From positions 3,896,609-3,960,608 of the forward strand of contig NC_019863.2 in assembly GCF_002234675.1 (NCBI RefSeq): a stretch of DNA of 64,000 nt, read 5' to 3'. Positions 12,883 through 25,800 of the stretch are shown here, piece by piece. The DNA is from Oryzias latipes (Eukaryota; Chordata; Actinopteri; Beloniformes; Adrianichthyidae). How positions within the stretch are numbered: the first letter of the stretch is position 1; each line of letters starts with the position of its first letter. Made by a program: the position numbers and the translations under genes. The notes under the pieces were generated by a model, which saw nothing but the letters and a program-made list of their open reading frames with translations, did not search any database and had not been told where the DNA came from.

Positions 12883-12929
12883 CACTAGACCCATTCTTCT
12901 TAACACCTGGAGTTCTTGTCATCACAGAA

Positions 12930-13870
12930 TTCTTTGCTTGCTCGACCCCTTCCTACAAGCTGGAGTGCTCGCCATGAAACGTGAAGCTGTTACCCCACTC
13001 TTCAAAGGAGACCATGCTAATTATGGAACTACAGACCCAAATCCATACTATCCTGTCTCTGCAAAATATTTTTTTAAATTAAACAAGAAGCAGCTTGTAC
13101 ACCTCCTCCAAACTCACTACAATACGTGCCACTCTGTGCAGTCCGGGTTCAGAACTGGAGACGGATGCATCGGTGCCTCCACCAAGGTTTTGAATTTGTG
13201 CCATTGACAATACAAAAAAATGGAAGGTGTTTTTGTGGACTATAGACCCAAACACCTCTGCCAAGCTCACAGCTGCTTGTTCTGGTTCAGGAGCCACTGC
13301 TGCAGTTGGGTTCTGTCCTTTCTTTCTCAAGCCTCCCTGGGTAACGGTGTCCCCCAGAGATCCATTCGGGTTCCAACTTCAGTCAACATCTGTGTCAATA
13401 AAACTGGTATTGTGGATCCAATACTCACCGAAACAGTGATGATAGCATCCTGAACACAGCTAACTCCTCCATGTGCTCTGCATTGTCCTCGGTACAAACC
13501 AGCCTCTACAGAATTCTACATGCCTTCTCTTGGTTCAAAATGCTTCATTTCTATCAGGGATGGCGAGAGCCCAGCCAAAATCTCCTCCTTGGATGGATCT
13601 GAGGTCAGCTTGGATGGATGCTACTTTAACAAGATCACATCTAGAATTGTTTTTTATCCCAACAAATCTTCACTCACACACTCTGGTAAACAACTCCTGG
13701 TTAAACTTAACCCCCTTCCTAGTTTGGATTATGGTGAGATTACCGTATCTACATCTCTGCCATCTGCTTTGGAACTGAGACCCCTTCAATAACAATCACA
13801 ACCATCTCTATGTAGATGACGCTCTCTCCACTCCCATCCACAATTTCAGTATTTATTCATCTACAAAACC
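12930..13870 (+). mobile_element. Degenerate LINE reverse-transcriptase remnant
   Basis: Broken frames carry reverse-transcriptase-like phrases in the right order: a degenerate 'NYRPVS' region with QLVHLLQTH and SGFRTGDGCI near 13000-13200, VFVDY (as in FVDYRKAFD) near 13225, and YVDDALST near 13815. Several stops and frameshifts separate them. This is a decayed non-LTR retrotransposon, not a gene. Confidence 0.55.
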
Positions 13871-14058
13871 CATTCATATCCACAATAGCTGCTTCACATC
13901 AACAACTCCAGTTGTAACCTCTGTGTTTGTCAGTCTTGTCGTTCTAGAAACACACACCTCCTCTGTTCTCTTCTGCTTTGCTAATAAAGGGAATCAGTTG
14001 AGTTCATGTTTGAGAATTCCTTACAGCTGTCATCAAAGATCCCTGCACAACTTATTAA

Positions 14059-14272
14059 CCCTTGTGCCATCCTATGGGGTCCAGATGACCCCACCCTAAC
14101 ATTGACGTGTTCTCCCTACCCTGACAAAGGTGGATAAAGGTGGAAAGATTTCATGTAATCCATGGACACCAGTGAAGATCACAAATCATTGAAGAAAAAA
14201 GGTTCAGAGCACTGTCTAGTGGGTCTAGATGACCCAACTCCCAATGTTAAAGTGCCTAGGATAGCACAAGGG
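14059..14272 (+). mobile_element. piggyBac-like MITE, copy A
   Basis: A 214-bp element beginning CCCTTGTGCCATCC and ending GATAGCACAAGGG, an inverted terminal repeat. It is preceded by TTAA (14055-14058) and followed by TCAA, a one-base-decayed TTAA. TTAA duplications with CCC...GGG ends are the mark of piggyBac transposition. Copies B, C and D lie at 39973, 45691 and 51767. The 78-codon open frame inside it occurs as part of the repeat and is not a gene. Confidence 0.8.
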
Positions 14273-14299
14273 TCAACTGTTTTCACAACACTTGGCTGT

Positions 14300-15890
14300 A
14301 TATTTATTTATTGTTTGCTGTACATTTCCACCTTGATTGTTCTTTTTGCAGTAGCTGCTGAATGTCATGTGCTGATTGTTGTTGTATTGTTGTCTTGATG
14401 CCCGCTCTCGCTCTCTGTGCTGCTTCTTCACCAGGTCATCTTTGTTCAATTGGAATTAGTTCTCTACCGGTTTACCTGGCTAAATAAATAAAATACTTTT
14501 ATGTGATCACTTCTTCAATGGAAGTTTTCCCTCTAAAAGAAGTTTTACAATAGAAAAACTGTGAAAAAGATGATCATAGTATTTAGTGATACTTCTCATC
14601 CAGCAAAGAAGATTACAAATATGATAAACGGAAAATATTCTTATTTGTTTAGGATAAACATGAACGAGCAAACACTGCGTTCAATTTTATCAATTAATAG
14701 CTGCAAAATCATGAATATGAAAATGCAACGATGGATTTCACTTGAAGAATTAACGTATGAAATGTAGGAAGATTTGATAATTTATTATAATCTCTCTCTG
14801 CTTTCAGTACGTCTGTGTACCGACTCTTTGATGCAAACAGTCCCAAAAATAATTTGCCAACTGTTCTATTTACAGGTAAAGAACCAGGAGCCAGCAATTT
14901 ACACCAGAACTCTAAGAACAAAATTAAAATGCTAAAAAAACTTGAACTGAGGGGAACCTGGAAATGATCAACTTTATCATCACCCTACTAATCTTGCGTT
15001 CCTGTCAGTGGATCCCTTATCACGCCACGCGTCATGAAGAACCTCAAAAGGAAACGGGTAAATGCTCCTCCTGCTTTCTGTCTTCATTAGCTTTGGCCTT
15101 TAGAAAAGAGGCACTGATACAGATGTAGAATTTTCACCTGTGCAACCAGAGATAATGCTTGATTCCTGAAGCAAGTCATCAATGAGCCTCTGATGAATAT
15201 AACACAGACAGATTATGGGAGAAATATTACACATTATCTTCAACATCACTTCTGATTTCTGTATATTACATCCAAAATGGCCAACTAATAGCATTTTCTC
15301 CACACACCATGTTGATTCTCAATCCTTTTCCATACAAAAATACATTTTTTTCCCCTCCACAGGTGAAAATAACCCCTCATCTTGACAAATCTACACCTTT
15401 TCTTTGACCGTTTTACAGCAGCTATAATAACAGCTACAACAAATTCACAGAAGATCCAAAAGCTGGCAGAATATACAGCAAGTTGACTGACTAAGGTGCC
15501 TGACAAAACCTCAGTGCTAGACGCATGCAGTCAGAATCTGGAGGACAAACGCCGATGCGGAACTGCTCGCGTTTAGCGTGGAAAGCCGACAGGTACAGGT
15601 CGGCATAGCAGGAAAATTCAGAGGATGGGTAGAGAGCAGCATGCAGGGATGGTAACAACATGTTCTGTCTCTCCAAAGCCTTTCAGTTCTTCTATAGCTC
15701 GTAAGAATCATTTTCTCAGCATCCCCTCTTCCCATCTGAAAGCAGTGGCGGTAAGGTCGAGTCTGCTCTCTGGAGCGCTCGTCAGCGACCTTCCACTAAA
15801 GCGACAGCGGCACACATCAATGATTACAGCGTCCTCGAGCATTTGCAGTGACAGGAGGACAGACGTCGGCGTTGGGGCGCTGTGAGGGAG
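14300..15890. other. Intergenic DNA and probable crbn 3' UTR
   Basis: No independent gene was recognised. The part next to 15898 should contain the crbn 3' UTR, but no unambiguous minus-strand AATAAA was assigned. Open frames over 15285-15885 have no recognisable motifs. Confidence 0.4.
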
Positions 15891-15897
15891 TCGGACA

Positions 15898-18800
15898 TCA
15901 CAGGCAGAAGAGACGGGAGCCTGCCCTGCCCTCCTCTCCCTCCCCCGGCGGGATGCGAGGAAGCATAGCTGAACGGGTCAGACCCCAGAATCGGGGAGGA
16001 GACAAGTCCTTTTTGGTGGCGGTGAACTTCCAGCCCATGTGGGAGCCACACGTCCGGCACTGAGCAATGGTCCAGGCGTACCTGAAAGCAAAAGCGTTTC
16101 ATTTAAGAACAGAGAAAATGGAACTTTAAAAATAACTCTTTGATCTGAAAAGTTTATTTTCCATGGAGAACTATCAAATTCAGAAGTGCTAAAAAAAAAA
16201 ACACAAGCATTGAAAGCATTTGCTTCAGGCTGAATTTTCAAACAGCATCACAAAGAAACATTTCCAAACATAAAAAAAAAGGATTTTTGTAAATGAAATC
16301 ATCTTCAGAGAAAGATCATCTGGACTCTAATCTGGTCTTATTTTAAACCTCTTTTAAATTTTATTGAAGTTCCCCTGGTTCAGTAGGATGCTATCACATT
16401 ATCTTCAAGCACACAAAGCTAGATTTCATTGTAGAAACTGTGACTCCAAGCTGCTCTGTCACTGAGGCTGTGAACAAATCACATGCTTGAAAACCTTTTT
16501 TGCTTTCATTAGTAGACAAAGTGAACTCTTCTACCAAAACAACTTTTTTTTTTATTTGTAGTTTTGACCAGGGCACTACAGACAAGCACAAGCTTGTGTT
16601 TTTATTTTTGTGTTTCACAAAAACGTCTTCAAAGCTTCATGAGAAACTGTGTTCTTCTGTAAGAGAGCGCCGATCCTGAAAGGAGTTACATGAGGTTGGG
16701 GTCGCTTTAGCTCTAAAGAATATCAATCAACAAACCAAGCAGTGCTAAAAAGTCAGAAAAGCTTTTCCAGAAATAATGAGTCACAGTTCGTGGTTCTGGT
16801 TAAAGTGAATGTAGATCTAAATGAGCTGTGAGCAAAGAACATCCAAAACCGACTGAAGACCATGTTAAGGTTTCTAAAACAAACGTTTATTAAATGCAAG
16901 CCAATATGGTGGATTTCACAAAAAAGAAAAGAAAAATGGCACCAATGAAAAGATCTTTGAGAGTAAAGAATGTTATAATATTAATATTTGATGTCAATTA
17001 CAATGACATTTTTAAGTTAGCATCTACTATGAAGGAAGTGCAAAAGAATGTTTGTTACCCTGGAAACCAGCTGTGCAAAGTAGATGGCCGGCCAACCAGG
17101 TTAAGGTTGTTGGCTTTGTAGACCGTCAGCGTTTCGTGGACGTAACCGTGCGGGTTGACATACGCAGCCATGGGGCCGTAAAGAGACAAGCTGTAAGAAA
17201 ACAAAACTCAGATGAAACAGAACATCTAACTACTTTATGGCAGACACATCGTTTCTGCAATGTACTTCTACAAGAATGAACAACAGAACCCGACAAACAG
17301 AAGTTCTAAAAGCTCTGAAGTCAATAGTGAGTTGAATTTAGGTTGATTTCCTCTTTGTGGGATCAATAAAGTTTTATTCTGTTCTGTTCTAATGCTGCTG
17401 GTTGGCTCCTACTTCCTGCTTCGTGCAACAATATACAGTGGGGCAAGAAAGTATTTTTAGTCAGCCACCAATTGTACAAGTTTTCCTACTTAAAAAGACG
17501 AGAGAGGCCTTTAATTTTGATCATAGGTAAACCTATGATTAAAGGAAGCAGGCCTCTCTGGTCTTTGTAAGTAGGAGAACTTGTACAATTGGTGGCTGAC
17601 TAAAAATACTTTCTTGCCCCACTGTATCTCCCAGTAAAATCCAGGCTGTAAGTTTCAGAGAGGAGAGTAGATATGTGTTCTCTAATTCAGCCTGTTCCAA
17701 TTCTTACATAAAAAAAAACAACAAAACACGACTTTTTTTATACAATACTATCATACAATTTTGAAGCCATTTTAATTTTACAACTTGAACAGTGACATTT
17801 TCTGTTATTTTCTGTTAACGATGCATTAAGCCTTTTTCTGGACTCTAATCCTGGCTCCGCCTCCATCACCTCTCTAATGCAGGCTCCGCCTCCATCACCA
17901 CTTTAATCCTGGCTCCACCTCTATTACCACTCTAATGATGGCTCCGCCTCCATCACTTTAATGCTGGCTCCGCCTCCATCACTTTAATCCTGGCTCCGCC
18001 TCCATCACCTCTCTAATGCAGGCTCCGCCTCCATCACCACTTTAATCCTGGCTCCACCTCTATTACCACTCTAATGATGGCTCCGCCTCCATCATCACTC
18101 TAATCCTGGCTCCGCCTCCATCACCACTCTAATGCTGGCTCCGCCTCCATCACCACTTTAATCCTGGCTCCGCCTCCATCATCACTCTAATCCTGGCTCC
18201 GCCTCCATCATCACTCTAATCCTGGCTCCGCCTCCATCACCACTCTAATGCTGGCTCCGCCTCCATCACTTTAATGCTGGCTCCGCCTCCATCACTTTAA
18301 TCCTGGCTCCGCCTCCATCACCACTCTAATGCTGGCTCCGCCTCCATCACCACTCTAATGACTGACTCCGCCTCCTTTATTATTGCTGGGCTGCACCTTG
18401 TTAGTAGTGTTCTGCGCAATGCTTCCCTCTTTTTATCATGCTCGGCCTCGTACACAAACATTGTTTTAAAATTCCGCCTCTTCGTGTTCATAACATTGGT
18501 TCCATTTCTGTGGGTTTGCAGGCCCCGCCTCTTTTACAATGCTGGACAGAAAATCTATAACATCATTCTGTACAGAATAACTGAAACAGGAAGATTTCTC
18601 AGCTGAACCGGAACTAATTTTTTGTGCTGCACTCAAAAATCCATCAAAATGTTTTAAGACGACTTTGTTAAACTACTGCTTGATGGATTGCTGGAACCAC
18701 ACAGAAGCTCGTTTTTTTAATTTTTTCCGTGACAGTTTTAGATGAAGGATCTGCAAATACAGAACGAAACCTTAACGGTTCAAAAGAATAAACCACAAAT

Positions 18801-19768
18801 ACAACAAAAACCAAAACCAAAATTAAATAAAATTTCCAGTTTTGTGTTTTGATCCCCTCAGAATATTTATACAAGCACTTTAAAGTTTTCTTAAATAACT
18901 TGTGCATTAATCAACTGAGTTTTTGTTACTATTGCATTAAAGTTGTAATTGTAGCAAACTGCAGGTTAATGCATTTTCAGTGACACATCAAGCACAAAGC
19001 CCACAGCAGAGCTCTCCTCCACATCTCCTCTCACAGTCAATCACTCCAGTTATTAGCATGAAAAAAGTCCTGCTCCTCTAATAAACGTCAACCGCTGGCC
19101 TGCACAGTTTCATGAGTGTTCAGAAACATTAACCATGACACATGACAGACAGAGAGACGATTAGATTACATAACGGCGCGGGTGGAGGTGCAGAGCAGCA
19201 CGGCTTCACCTGAGACAAAGACAACTTTTTCTTTCTTCACAGAACGATTACAGTAAAGAAACTTTTGGTCTTTACGTAACTCCTGTGATGTTTCTGTTCA
19301 GGTGTCAGGGTTCATGTGTGCTTTTGAACAGTTTTAGAGCAGATTTAGAGCCTTTAAATGAGACAGAAAGCCAGAAAAAAATGTTTCAAGTTGGAAAGCA
19401 TATCTGCTCATTTTTGAAGTGTAAAGATTATAAATAGGAAATGTAAAAGCTTTTTAAAACCAAATGTATTGTTTTATATCATGAGAGGCCAGTTGTGCTG
19501 GACATCAATAACACATGTTTTTTTATGTTATTTAAGATGAACAACAACAAAGTTTTAGAAGAAGAAACTAGTAAACTGCGTATTGGGTTAAAAAAATTTA
19601 CCACAACCGAGATGCAAAAGCCTGGAAAACTGAAAAGACAAAAAGAAAGAAGAATTTGAATTTAAAGCAGTGCTCACCTGAAGATCTCCTTTTTGGTGGT
19701 GATTTCTGTGTCCTGACACTGCTTACAGCACAGCAACGTACACTGAAATAAAATACAGAGCAAGGTGT

Positions 19769-19811
<43 letters not shown>

Positions 19812-22800
19812 CTTTTTTAACTTGTCCTGTCCAACAGCTAGGCAAACAGATGAGAGCTGAGGGCCTCTTGTGTTGGACATATTTTATTTTAACAAGAGGG
19901 GTTATTCATCTTCAGACAAACCAAAGGTATGTCTGAATAAACCCCTTTTGTAATTGAGGCCAAAATTTATTAATTTCAATCATGTTTGAAAATCTTTGGT
20001 GTTGGACCGGACGGAAAAGGAAAGAGGGGAAGAAGAGAGAGGGACGTTAGAAAGAGGGGGGGTAGGGGGTGATAATAGGAGGGGAAGGGGGGTAAGACCA
20101 TGAAGCAGCATAGAGCAGACAGGTTTACTGGTTGTTTATCGTTACGGTACGGTTCAAATGTAGTACAAAAAGGGCGGGGCCTGTTCACACACACTCAAAT
20201 ATTATCAACACACCTGCTAGCCGCAAAAATGTCCACATGTCAACATGCACACAAAACAGATAGTGTTCACGAACGCATACCTATGCCTTTAAACCAACTA
20301 GTGTGAAATCTTTCATTCATTCAATCATGCAAACTATTAGTGCAAAGGTGAGCTAACACCTGTGCTCAGGTGAGTGTTTATGTTCTTCTAAAATGGATGG
20401 TGGAATGTGAAAAGAAGGAGGAGGAGCGCCCAGCCACCCCCACACCCATACCCCCGCCGCAGCAGCAGCGGCCAGAGCAAGGTGTTAACAGAACACATGT
20501 GAGTCTGCATGCAAACCCCATAAAAAGGATCCTTCCTGTTGCTATGCCAGTGACTGGGGGGGGGGGGGGGGAGGGACATGAGTCGGGGCTGCATTAGGAG
20601 GCATTCATATCCAGAAAGCAGAAAAAGGACAGAAAAGAGCATCAAAGAAAGGCTGCACACATCCACATCCAGCTCCTCTTAACTCAGAACGTGTTAAGAT
20701 GTTCTGTTCTCTTTACTGCTCATTAAAGAGCTTTAGAATATAAATAAAAATAACCCGATTTCATAAAACCACTCAGATAATAATGGTGGTTTTGGTGTTT
20801 GGAAGACATTGATGAAGACAATTACGACTAAAATTATACTTTTGAGTATTTATTTATTCAGTTCATGAATCAGGAGCAGAGGGGGAAAAAATGCTGTTTG
20901 AAGCAAAAAAATTGTGCATTTGTGAGGCAGAAAATACGCTGGGCGGGCCTCAAGCTTCCCTGCTCTGCTCCATTCTGATCATCCACTGCCAGACAAATAC
21001 ATCCATGAACGGCTTCGTTTTCCTGGTCTGAGCTGGAATCTGGATCAGAACTGGATGGCTGGACAGCTACGTTATTGACCGCCATTTTTGTTTAACCAGT
21101 AATGTAAGGCGGGGGCTGTTTATAGGAGCATAAATTATACATTATACAGGAACTCGTGTGAATTTCTAATGAACTCCTGCCGCTCTGCAGAAACTATGTC
21201 CTAGAAAACAACAGGAACTTTCTATTTTGGCTAAAAATATCACCATCATAATTAGAAGACCAACCAGATTCAGCCGGATTTTTTAATCATGACTTGATGA
21301 GCTGGAAACACAGTCTTCCTAAACCATATTGTTGAAGTCATCTGAGCCGTCTGTCTTGAATTCTAAACGCCCAACAATTTTCTGTCTTTAAGCTGGAGTC
21401 ACACGCAGCTCTGGAGCCGTAATCGGTGTCAGAAGGTCGGCGTTTTAACCCCCCCAGCAGGCGTGGAGTGTGTCTTTGTTTGTCTTAGTCGATTTTAGAG
21501 ACAAGCAGAGGGAAAACTCTTTGTAAAGGCGACACTTGCTGTCAGAGCTCCATTCTACCACAATAATCCCCCAAATCCCAGACAGCAAAGACCGCTTATG
21601 TCAAAATTTCCAACATTTCTCCAGTTTGTATTGATCCCTTCTCTTTAGGGATGACCAAACACTTCATGAATAAATAAGCACAACACACAGTAACATGTTT
21701 AGCTAAAAGGTTCAGGTGAGGAATTCATTTTTCTGTGGTTTTACCACATTGTTTTGTTTCTGTGTGTACACCGTTTCCATAAAAGCATAGGAACATTAAG
21801 GCAGATTCTTCCGACTCCTTTGAAAAAGCTTCTCTGAAAATAGAACATTTGGATTTATTTATTTATAAGCAAATCTACATAGATGGAAATGTTCCAGTTT
21901 TAGTGGCTGTGTTCAACAAAGAAACGTTAACATAAATCAACAGCACAATTAGTTTGATAATAAACTGGTGTTGCTGAGCCCGAGTGAGTGGAAGCGTCCA
22001 CACAACGATCCAAATTTCATAATGTGTCGACCTTTGGGGTTCTGCAGCAGCCCGGAACCGCAAGCACCAGATTGTTTTCACAGTTCTTCTTTCTTACCCG
22101 CCACAGACACAATTTCCACACATCTAGAACCAGGGGGAAATGAATTTTGGGCATAGTGCGAAGTTTGGCAATTGTCACATTTCTGCACAATGTGGGAGAA
22201 GAACACTTTTGTGAAACTTCCCACACATGCCAGCTTAAGTCTACAACCACAACCGATGTTTTGGTGACCTTCAAACCCCGGGAAGAGGCCGCCATCTTGA
22301 ATTTTAATTTAATTTGTTGTTGTTTTTTAAATCAGCTTTTTTTAAACTTAACTAAACTCCTCCTTGGGAAACCTAATTGGAAAAAATGTTAGTTTTAAAG
22401 TTTGTAGATTTGGAAAAGCGTTATTGTGGCGAGCTCACAGACGTGGCGTAGCACTGTCGGCAGCATATTTTTAACAGAACTTTGTGGAAATTTATTTCAA
22501 GAATCACTGAACAAAATGATACTGGGCATGGATGATACTTCCCAAATATTTAACATGATAAAAAAACCCTCATGAATTTGTCCAGTGCAGCTCTGACCAG
22601 TGTGGAAGAGGCAGAGGGGGAGGAGCCTGAAGCAGCCGCTTTCAGCCTGTGACAGCAGGTAGAGAGGGGTCTAAGGGGGGGTGGCGAGGGCGGGTGAAGC
22701 CTGTGAGCCATAAAATGCCTATTTCACGCTAGATCCATTTTTTTTTTTAGCTTTTAAGTATTTTACAATGTTCATTCCTCACAAAAACCAACCCCACAGC

Positions 22801-25800
22801 GGTATTCTGACCCATTCATACATTTCTGCGTATTCCTCCAAAAAACCTGCTCTCTGAGCACCAGCCCTTCCACGGAAAAGAGTGGGTTCTCACATTGTGA
22901 CGTAGATAACTGAAGAACCGCCCCTTCCAAGAAGAGTCTGCACTGCCAGCTCCGCCCCCAGGCTAACAGACACACCCACTTTCTCGGTGATCGGCTAAAC
23001 GCTTTTATTTCATATGCACAACATGGACATCCATCTTTGCAAAAGTTCAGATGTTTGTTTTCGTGGGAGAAACACAGACACGCTGCCGAGGCCGGCTCCA
23101 GGATGACGTCATGAAATGGGCGGCGCCCACAAGGAGAGAAAGGCGGAGCCTCAGAGATCGAGTCGTCTTAAAGTTAAAATCCCAATATCCGTCACGCTCC
23201 AAGGTGCGTGAAATTTGTTCTCCACATTTGATTCCTCCCCAAAGGAGCTGGGGGGGCTGCAGAAACAGCCACACTCAAGAACCGTTTGGTGGTTTAACCA
23301 GAAATGTAACTGTAATCCTAAACTTAACCCTTCCTCTGGGTCCGTTCGGCCAAGAAAAATGTTCAGGGCTGGCCACTGGTATTTTGAAAATGATGTGCAA
23401 ATAGACACAGTCTTTAATAATAAAAGTAAGGAAGCTATTGAAAAATGAACAAGGAAGCAACTGTTGACCAGCTGGTTCACAGATGAACCACTAAAAGTGT
23501 TCCTGCTCCGTGTGGACCGATGACAGACAGACAGACATGCAGATCTGTGTCCGTTCTGTTTGAATACAGCTGAGAACATCAGGATGAAGAGCAGACATGC
23601 TCTGCTCAGCACAGATTAGGATGAGAGGAACTATTATGCTAACAGACTAACAGGCAGCACCGTGCCAGCGAGGCCTGAGGCCACCTTTACACACCCGGTC
23701 CATGATGTCCAGCTCACAGCGAAGTCTCTGGATGGCGCTGCCGATCTGAAGCAGCTGCAGCCGCAGAGCGTCGTCTATCGGCAGACAGGCGGCGACCCGG
23801 TAGGAAAAGTCTGACACACGGGAAGGGTAGCACACAGACAGAGCACAACATGTTTATGTGCACAACTATTCATCTGCAGAGAAACCAAAACCCCCCCCCA
23901 GAGACGGACCTATTGCATTGGAGGGGAGGGAGTCATCCTTCAGGTTCTCATCCCACTCATGCAGCTGCTTCTTCACTCTCCTCATGAGGGATTCCTGGGG
24001 GGGGAGCCACAGGACAAAGAAAACAGTGATTTGACGTTGGAACGAGGAGGAACGCCACACCGGGACCGCCGTACTCACAGAGTCGTAGAGGGCGTAGACC
24101 CAGGGAGGCCACGGTGTCAGGCTGGCACAGTAGAACTTCCTCTGTGAAAAACAATCAGCCTCCAGCATGAATCCAGTTTTGTGTAGATGAGCGTGTTTCC
24201 AGAAAGCAGCCGCCGTTCCCTCCCGTTTGATCATGTGTATGAACGACACCTGCTTACAGACAGCTCACCGGCGGAGAGTCTTACCTGTCGATAGGACTTC
24301 CACCAGCACTGCGTCTGCTTGCAGCTTTGAGACGGGGGTTTAGAGGAGGCGTGCATGTGGAGCCGGGACAGGGGGCTGAGCTGCACGGCGGAGAGGGGGT
24401 CTGGAAGGATTCGCTCTGGGAGGATCTGCACTTTGGCCTGTCGGATGCTAAGAGCAAAACATGGAAGCGGAGAACAAACGTTTCTCAGCGAGTCCACTGT
24501 TCTTGAAAAATTCTTACAGTTCAGCTTTGCCTTATAGACCCATGAGATGTGGTTCCCAGTGGTCTTTTAGTGACGATGATGCTGTTCTGAACCTAAATCA
24601 AGAACCTGTGTTGTTTTCTAGGACAACGTTCCTGCAGCGCGGTGGCTGTTGGGTTGGGTTAAGCTCAGGACTGACACATGGGAGGGGGGCAATGAGCTTC
24701 ATCTAGTGTGAGTTCAAGACCCCCTCATGCCATTGTCCAACCACATAGCCACAAGGACACCCAGGTTTGGGTTTCCCTGTGCCGGTCCCATCCCAGCCCG
24801 GATAAAACACGGGGTTGTGTCAGGAAGGGCATCCGGCGTGAAAATCTCTGCCTAAAGAAGGCACTGGGGACACTTGTGACCAAAAATGACCACTAGATAA
24901 TTGGAGCTGCACTTCAAGACGGGCGACGTGAAGAGCTTCAGAATAGCAGCTGTAATTGGGTTTCATTCAAGGTTTTTCTTAGCTGGTTCCTGTATTATGA
25001 TGGATAATCCCAGCCAGGAAAAGCTTTAAACATAACATATAGAGTATTCACATTTATTAAATCTACACGGGAGACCAGATTTAAGTGAATAACTATTAAT
25101 ATTATTTATTAGCTTGTCACAGAAGAAGGTCAACACAGTAATCAGAACCAATTTGCAAGCATTACATAGTAAAATTAGAGAAAGATTGAACTGGAGCCTG
25201 AGCTTAATGAGCTGAAATCTCAATGGTTTCCTGCAGCAGAGGATGCAGTGAAGTTTGATCTGTGGCATCTCTGCAGCGGTGACGCAAGAACAACCCTGCC
25301 CTGATTCCTCTTCACTTCATTAGAAAAAGTTTGATTAAAAGAAACACTTTACAAAAAAAAAAAAAAAAATCACTATGAATACCTGTCCAATCAGCAGCAA
25401 TTCAATTCTACGTTTAACTAACACCGTCTATAAAAAGTAATGTAAATAAGGCACATAGAACGAAAAACTACCATTTTAACTAAAATGAGGAGGACTTTCA
25501 ACGGAAGGGAAAAATACAGATCCCAGAAAGTGAAGCTTAGGATTTCCCTTCTAGAACTCCCAGACAGACAGTGTTGTGTTTACATCCAACATACAGATCA
25601 CATGTTCATGGTATTTGAAAGGAATTCCTCACTTCACATCAGAATCACAGCATGTTACATGACTTCTATTTGACTATACAGTTACTTTCTTTGTAACATC
25701 TACAGATGTACCACGGATCATCTCATATTAAGCTGGGAGCTGATTGGATTAAACATGGATAACAACGAATATTGTTAATTTGTTGGTGCAGTGACATTGT

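Noticed and set aside
14162-14398. 78-codon open frame
   Set aside because: Mostly inside a piggyBac-like MITE and repeated as non-coding sequence in other copies.
17846-18370. Regular direct repeats resembling a CRISPR array
   Set aside because: Units abut directly without unique spacers, and the context is a vertebrate intron. This is a minisatellite.
19674-19880. Minus-strand frame with poly-Lys
   Set aside because: Created by the 41-base homopolymer. Only the exon 9 part is coding, in another arrangement.
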